A stretch of DNA of 64,000 bases from JBBTDV01 sp038042605 (GTDB lineage Bacteria; Bdellovibrionota; UBA1018): assembly GCA_964358645.1 (NCBI GenBank), contig CAYHPW010000003.1:1-64000 (forward strand), given 5' to 3'. The position numbers were made by a program, and so were the translations under genes. Numbering within the stretch: the first letter of the stretch is position 1; every line of letters starts with the position of its first letter. Below the pieces are notes generated by a model. That model saw nothing but the letters and a program-made list of their open reading frames with translations, was not told where the DNA came from and ran no database searches. This document shows positions 42,912-50,660 of the stretch, one piece after another.

Positions 42912-43789
42912 CGTGCTTTGGGCTCTTTATCATTCAAGGCCCATTTGTGGCATTCATTACATGATTTGTGTCCAAAATGCGTTGCCGCTTCTTTATGGCA
43001 CTTTAGACAGTCCTCACGTTCGGAATGCCAGGCATGCGGCTTGTGACAGTTAGAACATTTCCGGTGACCAGGTTTTGAGTGAAGTCCAGCCTTTTTGATT
43101 TCAGCATGACAGCTATTACAACCAACCGTCTCTGTCTTTGATGAATGAGGTTTATGGCATGCGGAACAAGAAAACTGCATCGCCATATTTTCCGGAGTAG
43201 CCATAGAGACTCCTCTTTCCCTGTGACATTTCATGCAATCACGACGTGTTGGTTTTAAATTGGTTGATGACGAAATAAAATCATGACAGGCAAAGCAATG
43301 CATTTTCTGCATCGCTGCCACATTAACGGAGTGATTACCATGACACTCGCTGCATACATCGGCGATCGGTTGGAAAACGTGCTTTGAGCCAGTGTGACAG
43401 CGAAGGCACTTAATCTTATTTGTAACTACATGCACTCTGTGACCGCGTGATCCACCTATTTGCGGCCAGTTCGTGTCGTGAGAGACATGACAGGACGCGC
43501 ATGCGCCTACTTCAACTGAGAAATGCTTCCGTAATTTGACGGGCATTTTTTCAGTCAGGAAACTTTTTAACACTACAAGTCCTTCTGATGTTGATGAATG
43601 ATGGCATTGTTGGCAATGGGTACTGCCATGGCCTGTGGTTTTCCATGCTGTAAATTCAGGCGAAGCTTTATGGCAAGTTGTGCAAAAATTAGGATTTTCC
43701 GTTATGTATTTATGGAGTGATCGCCAACCTATGAGGCCCATGCCTAGCAATACTATCCCCATCCCAATTAGTATACTGACATGACGCAT
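42908..43789 (-). CDS. Membrane-anchored dodecahaem cytochrome c, NapC/NirT-like N-terminus
   Basis: This 293-residue protein has an N-terminal anchor (about 5-22) and twelve CxxCH motifs, from CTTCH at residue 36 to CNECH near the end. The start PNFCTTCHKASPEFTAWKTT resembles NapC/NirT quinol dehydrogenases; the other motifs are evenly packed, about one per 22 residues, which gives an elongated wire-like protein. It probably passes electrons from the quinone pool to periplasmic or outer partners. Confidence 0.9.
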   Translation of the reverse strand: MRHVSILIGMGIVLLGMGLIGWRSLHKYITENPNFCTTCHKASPEFTAWKTTGHGSTHCQQCHHSSTSEGLVVLKSFLTEKMPVKLRKHFSVEVGACASCHVSHDTNWPQIGGSRGHRVHVVTNKIKCLRCHTGSKHVFQPIADVCSECHGNHSVNVAAMQKMHCFACHDFISSSTNLKPTRRDCMKCHRERGVSMATPENMAMQFSCSACHKPHSSKTETVGCNSCHAEIKKAGLHSKPGHRKCSNCHKPHAWHSEREDCLKCHKEAATHFGHKSCNECHKWALNDKEPKAR

Positions 43790-43837
43790 TCTCTATAAAA
43801 CTACATTGCATAAACAAGTAAATCAACACAAGCTGGT

Positions 43838-44191
43838 TTATATTCTTTGAAAAAGTACGCGTGACTCCATGGCAAGCAATCCTCGTAGCCCAATGATCCC
43901 AAAGATTATTAAAATTCCAGGAATATAAACCACACAAAGAATAATACCAGCCACCCAAGCCCAATGTTTAAACCGCTTGATGCCATGGATGATAATTTCA
44001 ACAATCACTGCTATTGCAAAGAAAAAGAAAGATACACAGTAACTGATAAATATTTGTTCATCACTTGCTGTGCTTTTTGATTTAGCTAAAAAAGAAAACA
44101 CAATAAGTGATATGGCAAAAACTACATATAAGACGGCACTTACATGTAGGCAGGCTATTGATAACCTAAGCGGCCTTGGCAATACTACCAT
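43838..44191 (-). CDS. Small membrane protein, three to four helices
   Basis: This protein has 117 residues from ATG 44191 (MVVLPRPLRLS), with hydrophobic segments VSAVLYVVFAISLIVFSFL, SYCVSFFFFAIAVIVEIII, WVAGIILCVVYIPGILIIFG and a short tail. The open frame extends to 44245, but 44191 overlaps the preceding gene's end by 7 bp and avoids a hydrophilic extension. I see no haem motif and no family I can name. Confidence 0.65.
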   Translation of the reverse strand: MVVLPRPLRLSIACLHVSAVLYVVFAISLIVFSFLAKSKSTASDEQIFISYCVSFFFFAIAVIVEIIIHGIKRFKHWAWVAGIILCVVYIPGILIIFGIIGLRGLLAMESRVLFQRI

Positions 44192-46938
44192 TTCATTGGT
44201 TCGCCGTGGCAAACCATAGTGCAGGACTTTGTAGCCGGGTCCCATGATCCTGTTTTGCTTCTGACATCTTTAACGCCGTTAATATGTAGTTCTGGTTTAA
44301 GAATAGCGGTGCTGTCAGAATTTACAATGTCACGGTGACAGTTAATGCAACTCTTTTTCATGAATGAATGCTTTTTAAAGTTAGAAGAGTGTTTGCCCGT
44401 TGCTGGCGGCATAGCGTGGCATGATTCGCATTTTGATTGCGTCCCATCCACTTGTGTCCATAGCGGCTTTGTAACTGCACCACCAACGAGCGATCCTCCA
44501 TGACAATAAGTTGAAGAACAAGTCACGGATGTGCGATCCCATGTGGGAGTTAATCCACCATTTGTTGCCCTGCCACCGAATGTTAATTCCGCAGGCTCAG
44601 CACTGTCCATATGTCCTTGTTCGCCTACCTGTGTGGGAACTACGTGGCATTCATTACATGTAACTGGCAAACTAACATGCGCATTCAGATGCGCTTGATG
44701 CGCGCCGACTGTAACAAGAGTCGTACTGGTCCCGCCAGTGCGGTCTTTAGGTGGAGCCGCGTTTTGTTCGCTGCCATGGCAGCTGTTGCAGCTCATGCTG
44801 ATAACTTCAACTTTTCCATCTATATGTTTTTCAGGATGTGCGATGCTGCCATCGCCACCGATTGTTTCCGTGTGACATGTCCCGCATTCAAATGAATCAG
44901 GATGTGGCGCTGGTGGCGGGTATCCGTGGCACGAGTCACAACCAGCTTGTGTTCCATCAACCTGTGTCCATGTAGGTTTATTGGCAGAACCACCGTGTAG
45001 TGTTCCGCCATGACAATAAGTTGAAGAGCAAGTCGCAGACGTGCGATCCCACGATGGTGTCAAGCCGCCGGTTGTTGCCCTGCCACCGAATGTTAATTCA
45101 GCAGGTGCGCTGTCTATGTGCCCTGGGTCACTTACTTGCCCTGGAACTGTATGACATTCGCCGCATGCCACTGGCGTAGTTAGCTGCGAACCTAGGTGGG
45201 CTTGATGCGCACCGACTGTCACAAGAGTCGTGCTGGTTCCACCACTGCGGTCTTTCGGTGGAGCTGCGTTTTGTTCGCTGCCATGGCAGCTGTTGCAGCT
45301 TTGACTGATGACTTCTACCTTTCCATCTATGTGTTTTTCAGGATGCGCGATGGTCCCGTCAGCACCGATTGTTTCCGTGTGACATGTCCCGCATTCAAAT
45401 GAATCAGGATGCGGCGCTGGTGGCGGGAATCCATGGCACGAGTCACAACCAGCTTGTGTTCCATCAACCTGCGTCCACTTTGGTTTGTTGGCAGAACCAC
45501 CGTGTAGCGTCCCACCATGACAATATGTTGAAGAGCAAGTCTCAGACGTGCGATCCCACGCGGGTGTCAAGCCGCCTGTTGTTGCCCTGCCACCGAATGT
45601 TAATTCAGCAGGTGCGCTATCAACATGGTTTGGTGATCCAACCTGTGAAGGAACAATATGGCATTCACTACATCTAACTGGTGTAGTTAACTGTGAACCC
45701 AAGTGAGCCTGATGCGCACCGACTGTCACAAGAGTCGTGCTGGTTCCACCACTGCGGTCTTTCGGTGGAGCTGCGTTTTGTTCGCTGCCATGGCAGCTGT
45801 TGCAGCTTTGACTGATGACTTCTACCTTTCCATCTATGTGTTTTTCAGGATGCGCGATGGTCCCGTCAGCACCGATTGTTTCCGTGTGACATGTCCCGCA
45901 TTCAAATGAATCAGGATGCGGCGCTGGTGGCGGGAATCCATGGCACGAGTCACAACCAGCTTGTGTTCCATCAACCTGCGTCCACTTTGGTTTGTTGGCA
46001 GAACCACCGTGTAGCGTCCCACCATGACAATATGTTGAAGAGCAAGTCTCAGACGTGCGATCCCACGCGGGTGTCAAGCCGCCTGTTGTTGCCCTGCCAC
46101 CGAATGTTAATTCAGCAGGTGCTTCACCTAGGTGTCCTTGGTCTCCAACTTGATTTGGAATTATATGGCACTCACCACATGCAATAGGTGTGGTTAGCTG
46201 CGAACCCAAGTGAGCCTGGTGCGCGCCGACTGTCACAAGTGACGTGCTAGTTTCGCCAGTGCGGTCTTTTGGTGGAGCTGCATTTTGTCCACTGCCGTGG
46301 CAGCTATTGCAGCTCTGGTTGATAACTTCAACGCTGCCGTTTATGTGTTTTTCAGGATGCGCAATGGTTCCGTCAGGGCCCATGGTCTCGGTGTGGCAAG
46401 AAGCGCATTCAGAAGAATTTGGGTGAGGTGCTGGAGGCGGGAATCCATGGCATGAATCACAAGAGGACTGGCTGCCATCCACTTTTGTCCACTGAGGTTT
46501 AGTCACCATGCCGCCATTAAGTGTTCCACCATGGCAATAAGTGGAAGCACAAGTCGCAGATGTGCGATCCCATACAGGTTCAATGTCATTGTTTTTTGCC
46601 AGTGCTCCGAAACTTATTTGAGCGGGGCCGGATCCGAGGTGCCCTTCGTCTGTAATTTGTGTTGGAACCACATGACAATCGCTACATCCAAGCGGTGATG
46701 AAATATTTGAAACAAGATGAGATTGATGTGCACCTACCGACACCAGCGTGGTACCTGTACCACCACTTGTGTCCCTTGGTGGAGCTGCGTTCTCAGTGCC
46801 ACCATGACATCCTTTGCATTGGGATAGATTGGGATTTTTCTCACTGGCCTTCACGCTTTCGCTGTACCGAAGCTTAGCACAACCAGAAAATCCCACTAAT
46901 AACAGCGTTATAACAAAGCAAACTCTGGTCTTTTTCAT
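44185..46938 (-). CDS. Giant multihaem cytochrome c lipoprotein with five 169-residue repeats
   Basis: This 917-residue protein has a lipoprotein signal with GFSGC at about residue 20. Five repeats of about 169 residues each hold five haem motifs in the order CNSCH, CxECH, CSSTYCH (a CxxxxCH form), CDSCH, CGTCH. That gives 20 CxxCH and five CxxxxCH motifs, plus a final CTMVCH, so about 25-26 haems. CxxxxCH/CxxCH proteins of this type are known from Geobacter. As a lipoprotein it may sit at the outer membrane and act in extracellular electron transfer (inference). Repeats 2 and 3 are almost identical in DNA. Confidence 0.92.
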   Translation of the reverse strand: MKKTRVCFVITLLLVGFSGCAKLRYSESVKASEKNPNLSQCKGCHGGTENAAPPRDTSGGTGTTLVSVGAHQSHLVSNISSPLGCSDCHVVPTQITDEGHLGSGPAQISFGALAKNNDIEPVWDRTSATCASTYCHGGTLNGGMVTKPQWTKVDGSQSSCDSCHGFPPPAPHPNSSECASCHTETMGPDGTIAHPEKHINGSVEVINQSCNSCHGSGQNAAPPKDRTGETSTSLVTVGAHQAHLGSQLTTPIACGECHIIPNQVGDQGHLGEAPAELTFGGRATTGGLTPAWDRTSETCSSTYCHGGTLHGGSANKPKWTQVDGTQAGCDSCHGFPPPAPHPDSFECGTCHTETIGADGTIAHPEKHIDGKVEVISQSCNSCHGSEQNAAPPKDRSGGTSTTLVTVGAHQAHLGSQLTTPVRCSECHIVPSQVGSPNHVDSAPAELTFGGRATTGGLTPAWDRTSETCSSTYCHGGTLHGGSANKPKWTQVDGTQAGCDSCHGFPPPAPHPDSFECGTCHTETIGADGTIAHPEKHIDGKVEVISQSCNSCHGSEQNAAPPKDRSGGTSTTLVTVGAHQAHLGSQLTTPVACGECHTVPGQVSDPGHIDSAPAELTFGGRATTGGLTPSWDRTSATCSSTYCHGGTLHGGSANKPTWTQVDGTQAGCDSCHGYPPPAPHPDSFECGTCHTETIGGDGSIAHPEKHIDGKVEVISMSCNSCHGSEQNAAPPKDRTGGTSTTLVTVGAHQAHLNAHVSLPVTCNECHVVPTQVGEQGHMDSAEPAELTFGGRATNGGLTPTWDRTSVTCSSTYCHGGSLVGGAVTKPLWTQVDGTQSKCESCHAMPPATGKHSSNFKKHSFMKKSCINCHRDIVNSDSTAILKPELHINGVKDVRSKTGSWDPATKSCTMVCHGEPMKW
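45203..46122. repeat. 507 bp direct repeat with about 413 identical bases
   Basis: The segments 45203-45615 and 45710-46122 appear identical and lie 507 bp apart inside the giant cytochrome gene. The unit fits one 169-residue protein repeat. Silent positions are also conserved, so the copies are recent or homogenised by gene conversion. Neighbouring units at 44695 and 46210 onward are more diverged. Confidence 0.85.
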
Positions 46939-47208
46939 ATTATGCCCACCGATTTGTGACCATACTATACTAGTTAGTTAACGTTGCTGTTTCGGTGTTG
47001 CTGTTACCGGCTCGCACATTCTCATATCATGGTAATTTTGTCAAGATATGCATTATTTGGAAATTTTTAAAGCGGTACCACTCTGATACCTGTTTTTCGA
47101 AACAGTCCCTACTTGTCACCACTCTTTACCTGAACGACATAATCAATCATCGGGTAATTAATTTTATGAAGTCACATGCTTAGAGTTATTTTTTATATCC
47201 AAGACTGC
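46939..47208. other. Non-coding region upstream of secreted-protein gene
   Basis: This 270 bp, and the promoter and leader after it, form the 337 bp gap between two divergent genes. The first 50 bases should hold the promoter of the giant cytochrome gene; TATAGT at about 46962-46971 on the minus strand is a candidate -10. I see no convincing ORF or RNA gene in the rest. Confidence 0.45.
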
Positions 47209-47224
47209 TGGCACTCTCGTTGCT
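47209..47224 (+). promoter_or_regulatory. Sigma-54 promoter (-24/-12)
   Basis: The sequence TGGCACTCTCGTTGCT fits the consensus TGGCACG-N4-TTGCW at all defined positions but one, with GG and GC exactly 10 bases apart. Transcription would start near 47235, about 41 bases before the ATG at 47276. Confidence 0.75.
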
Positions 47225-47275
47225 GGATCACGTTTTATTAATTCTATTTAACGTTCTTACTCTAAGGGGGTAAAA

Positions 47276-47743
47276 ATGAAATTATTCGGAATCATCTGTT
47301 TGTTAATCATGCTTCCAGTGTGGCCTCTTGTAATAGCTTACGCAGATCATGGAGATGCGGATCCTTCTTCACGCTTGCGTGCTGAAGCTCGAGAGTTGAA
47401 TGAGATCGTCCAACAAAGCTGGCTCAGATATCAAGTGAAAGCTTCTGTCCAAAGATTCGCGACACAAGCGGAAAAGGCAGGGCTTTGCGCCGGTGGTTCA
47501 GGAGGGCTTCCTGGTGAGCCTGGAGATAATATTCTTGGCAACGAATCCAGTGAGATTATTAAGCCACTCGATCATAGTGACGGGAATTGCATATACGAGA
47601 TCCAGATGCTTCGCAACGTTTGGGTCGATGTGGAAAGGTATCTCTACGATACTACTTACGACTTTCCGCATGTCTACAGACAATATGTACAAACTCGTCA
47701 GGCACTGCGTGACTTTCTGGCTGTAAACAGAGGCAGGCTCTAA
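47276..47743 (+). CDS. Secreted protein, paralogue of the 18.8 kb gene, unknown function
   Basis: This 155-residue protein has a signal peptide cleaved near AYADHGDAD and a helical domain matching residues 25-145 of the protein at 18829-19515: SRLRAEARELNE, VKASVQRFA, PLDHSDGNCIYEIQ and YLYDTTYDFPHVYRQYVQT. It lacks the proline linker and C-terminal domain of its paralogue. A strong AGGGGG and a sigma-54 promoter precede it. It starts a run of three genes for secreted proteins. Confidence 0.75.
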   Translation: MKLFGIICLLIMLPVWPLVIAYADHGDADPSSRLRAEARELNEIVQQSWLRYQVKASVQRFATQAEKAGLCAGGSGGLPGEPGDNILGNESSEIIKPLDHSDGNCIYEIQMLRNVWVDVERYLYDTTYDFPHVYRQYVQTRQALRDFLAVNRGRL

Positions 47744-47860
47744 ATAGGCTGCTTTGGAAAAAGTAGTGTCGGTTCTTGCGTGGTTTTAAGTGCGCAGGAT
47801 CGTCCACTGCAGGTAGATGTCCTTTTATTCTTGCCAGGGACACTGCCTCTTAATGAAGGG

Positions 47861-47886
47861 CAAGAAACAATAACAAGAAACAATAA
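47861..47886 (+). repeat. 13 bp tandem repeat before the Tyr/Gly-rich gene
   Basis: CAAGAAACAATAA occurs twice in direct tandem (47861-47873 and 47874-47886), just before the AAGGAG ribosome binding site of the gene at 47902. It would lie in the mRNA leader. Confidence 0.7.
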
Positions 47887-47901
47887 GGAGATAACTTTGT
47901 T

Positions 47902-48432
47902 ATGAAAACCATAACCACAGCAATGATCATGTTCTCCGCCTTGACGTTCAACGTTTCGGCAAGTGAACTCGATCCTGTAATCGATCAAGTCCCTCAAGGC
48001 TTGATCGTCCGCTTTAGCGCAGACGGCAAGCGTGAGGTGTTCAAGGCGAATCTTTCAAACGGCATCGTTGACAGCGATGCTACCGCCGTTGAAGCAATCA
48101 CCGACAACATAAAGCCAGATAACAAGATAGAGAGTGTCACTCCAGGAACTGAGCTGGATAACGTTACATCGAATGAGTCTTGGCACTGGTTCTGGAATAC
48201 GGTTAGCTACTTAACCGGTGGATATGGTGGGTACTACAACTATAGCTATAACTGTGGAGGAAGCAGTTACAACTACTACCCATCGCATAGCTATTACTCG
48301 GGAGGGTATAATTACAACTATTATTACACTCCCACCCATTACGGTTACCGCACAGGCTACAGCCATCAAGACAGGTGGGGCTATCACTATGGCAGCCGCT
48401 ACGGCTGGCATGGCGGCAGAGGACGTTATTGA
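47902..48432 (+). CDS. Secreted tyrosine/glycine-rich protein
   Basis: This 176-residue protein has a signal peptide (cleaved near VSA-SELD), an acidic N-terminal half, and a C-terminal half from about residue 105 dominated by Tyr, Gly, Ser, Asn and His (GGYGGYYNYSYN, YNYYYTPTHYGYRTGY). Such tails occur in adhesive, self-associating or surface-coat proteins, but no family is recognised. AAGGAG precedes the ATG by 11 bases. A terminator follows. Confidence 0.7.
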   Translation: MKTITTAMIMFSALTFNVSASELDPVIDQVPQGLIVRFSADGKREVFKANLSNGIVDSDATAVEAITDNIKPDNKIESVTPGTELDNVTSNESWHWFWNTVSYLTGGYGGYYNYSYNCGGSSYNYYPSHSYYSGGYNYNYYYTPTHYGYRTGYSHQDRWGYHYGSRYGWHGGRGRY

Positions 48433-48455
48433 TTAGTGTCTAGTTGAATGTTCTT

Positions 48456-48511
48456 CCCTGGGGCCGCCAGATGTTACTGTGCATGCGGCTCCAGGGGGGA
48501 AGGTATTTTTT
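48456..48511 (+). terminator. Terminator between Tyr/Gly-rich gene and subtilase gene
   Basis: The arms CCCTGGGGCCGC (48456-48467) and GCGGCTCCAGGG (48485-48496) pair with one G-U. A T-run follows at 48506-48511, somewhat distant. It leaves the subtilase gene only a short leader, so partial read-through is possible. Confidence 0.65.
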
Positions 48512-48530
48512 AGAAAAGGGGAACTTTAAC

Positions 48531-50099
48531 ATGAAAAAATTAGCGCTATTCATCTTGGTTGTTGTTTCACAGCTTTCAACGCATGCCCTTGCTTCTAATG
48601 AAGTCATAGGTCGTGAAGTACTTCGGCAAAAACTCGGTCTTCAGGCTTATGGTTCCCCTGCGCATCTGAAAGATGTCAAGGTTGCTGTACTCGACAATGG
48701 CTTTGACGGCTATGTGCCTGACAAGGGCCTGCTTCCACAGAGCGCGGAACTCGTCAATCTCACTAAAATCGGTGCTGCTCCGACTACTCATGGCCTTGGC
48801 ATGGCGCAGATCATTTGGGCTTTGACTGGCAAGGGCCCGGACGGCCCAAAATTCTATCTAATCAACACGAACGGTTTTTCCAATCTGAAAGCTGCGGTTC
48901 AATTCGTGATCGATAATAAAATCGAGATAGTTCTTTACAGCCAGGTATGGCCTTTTGGTGGGAATTTCGACGGAACCGGTTTCATCAACGCTTTGGTAAC
49001 ACAAGCGGTACAATCAGGCTCAATATGGATCAACGCTGCTGGAAACAATGGTGGAATGGTTTATAACGGCGTTGTTGAAAAACAAAAAGATGTCAGGACG
49101 CAGTTGCTAGCCTTCAACGGACGGGATCATCTTAGATTTGAAAACAAGTTTGATGAAAATCAGGTCACCGTAACGTTGAGCTGGACTGACTTCCAAGAAA
49201 GCGAGAATTACAATACAGCCAAGGATTTGGATTTATTCGTGTACGATCAGTCAGGGAAGTTGGTGAGTTCTTCTGAACTAATCCAAAGAGGTGAAGCACC
49301 CGCCAACGGTGATACCAAGCTTTCAAGCCATGCCAGAGAGAATATTGCGGTTCAGCTCGATCGTGGCAGCTATCAAATCAAGATCAAGGTGAATTCAAAT
49401 AATTTCACGCAAACCGACCGCTTCCGCGTGCTTCTAAAGGCGGAAAAAGAAATTATATTTACGGATCATACAAAAGGCGGAGAGATCATGCCGCCAGCCG
49501 ACAATCCATTGGCTATCACTGTTGGTGAAAATATAGATCCATCTGCCACAGGTCCAACGGCCGATGGGAGAACGAAGCCAGACATACTGATAGCGGATTC
49601 AAGAATTACTTTCACAAACGGTGGTCAATACAACGGTTCCTCCACGGCGGCAGCGATGTTAGCTGGCGCGGTTAGCGTGATGAAGGCACAGGAGGCTGGA
49701 TTCCAGGCGTCTAAACTTCAATCTTACGTAAATCGCTTGAGGGAGCCTGGGGTGAGCAATACAGATCTTTCTCTCCCAGCTGTTAATCCAATAGATCCCA
49801 CATTATTAAGATTGATCCCGCCTGGGGGTAAGCTCATGATCCACAAACTTAACAGGCACTATGTCATATTGACCCCGGAGGATCCTTTTGAGTTATCCGG
49901 ACCAAAATCTGCTGGGATCACCCAAGTCATGCCGGATGATATCCTAGTCTACGAACCACATAGCGCTCGCTGGTATGTTATCCCAAAGAGTCTGGACCAT
50001 AAGGTCCAAATGCCGCTCATTGAATTTAGGATGGGTACGCCTGGTACGGGGATCTGGCGCACTCCGACGCCTACAGAACTAAGAGCGATGATTGGTTAA
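48531..50099 (+). CDS. Secreted subtilisin-family (S8) serine protease
   Basis: This 522-residue protein has a signal peptide and the S8 triad Asp55 (VAVLDNGFDG), His87 (THGLGMAQ) and Ser371 (NGSSTAAAML), with the oxyanion Asn in INAAGNNGG. The gap between Asn and Ser is long because a beta-rich segment (about 195-305: VTVTLSWTDF, DLDLFVYDQSGKLVSSS) like a pre-peptidase C-terminal domain is inserted. A C-terminal region of about 120 residues follows. ATG 48531 has an AGGGGA upstream; the frame extends to 48444 without support. Confidence 0.85.
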   Translation: MKKLALFILVVVSQLSTHALASNEVIGREVLRQKLGLQAYGSPAHLKDVKVAVLDNGFDGYVPDKGLLPQSAELVNLTKIGAAPTTHGLGMAQIIWALTGKGPDGPKFYLINTNGFSNLKAAVQFVIDNKIEIVLYSQVWPFGGNFDGTGFINALVTQAVQSGSIWINAAGNNGGMVYNGVVEKQKDVRTQLLAFNGRDHLRFENKFDENQVTVTLSWTDFQESENYNTAKDLDLFVYDQSGKLVSSSELIQRGEAPANGDTKLSSHARENIAVQLDRGSYQIKIKVNSNNFTQTDRFRVLLKAEKEIIFTDHTKGGEIMPPADNPLAITVGENIDPSATGPTADGRTKPDILIADSRITFTNGGQYNGSSTAAAMLAGAVSVMKAQEAGFQASKLQSYVNRLREPGVSNTDLSLPAVNPIDPTLLRLIPPGGKLMIHKLNRHYVILTPEDPFELSGPKSAGITQVMPDDILVYEPHSARWYVIPKSLDHKVQMPLIEFRMGTPGTGIWRTPTPTELRAMIG

Positions 50100-50134
50100 T
50101 AACCGGGAATGTAGGTTTATAATTCAACAATGCT

Positions 50135-50525
50135 TTACATCGGCTTCAAAACAGCCACATATGAGAAGGGCTGTTTGCGCGGATGTGCTGGGAGGTTCCA
50201 GCTTATAACTATTTTCTCTAAGCATTGTTGAACGTCTTCCCCTGCGTCCGGGCTTAGAGTAACTCCTTTCGTGGATCCGGCGCCATCCCACTGCGCGAGG
50301 AACTTGATTTGTGAAGAACCCAGTGAAGGATTTTTGAGAAGACAGTTTGCCATATCCACGCGGCTATTTAGCAACTTTCGCTCTATTGCTCCGAAATTAT
50401 AGTTCCCCGTAATATCCTGTGTTTGCTTATGTACATGGTGTTTCAGTCAGTGTGGTTTCAGCAAACACATTTGCGGGGCCGAGTGCGCAGCATAGAAAAA
50501 TGATTACAGAATACTCTTGCTTCAT
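50135..50525 (-). pseudogene. Frameshifted gene for a small exported AgmX/PglI-like domain protein
   Basis: On the minus strand ATG 50525 (or 50539) starts a 32-codon frame encoding a signal peptide (SVIIFLCCALGPANVFA) that stops at TAA 50427-50429. The other frame then carries HKQTQDITGNYNFGAIERKL on through MANCLLKNPSLG, QCLEKIVISWNLPAHP to a stop at 50135. The pattern (a Cys, NPxLxG-like, then Cys and WxxP) resembles the AgmX/PglI C-terminal domain. A single-base shift near 50425-50450 would join them into about 125 residues. It may be a real pseudogene or a sequencing error. Confidence 0.5.
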
Positions 50526-50660
50526 AACGGTATATTTCATATTTAATACAGCACGTCATAACATTAGTTACATTTAAATAAAAGCAATAGAAATAACCTG
50601 GCTTAAAATAATAAAGATCATTTGCCTATTACTACCTATTAGAATAGACATCCCTACGTT

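Noticed and set aside
44600..46430. Several repeated short plus-strand and minus-strand ORFs within the giant cytochrome gene
   Set aside because: They repeat only because the underlying DNA repeats; none has haem motifs or a ribosome binding site.
46995..47183. A 62-codon ORF in the gap before the secreted paralogue
   Set aside because: It has no ribosome binding site, no recognisable protein features, and lies in A/T-rich spacer DNA.
47785..47805. A third sigma-54 promoter before the Tyr/Gly-rich gene
   Set aside because: GG and GC are 10 bases apart in TGGTTTTAAGTGCGC, but the -12 part lacks the TTGC core.
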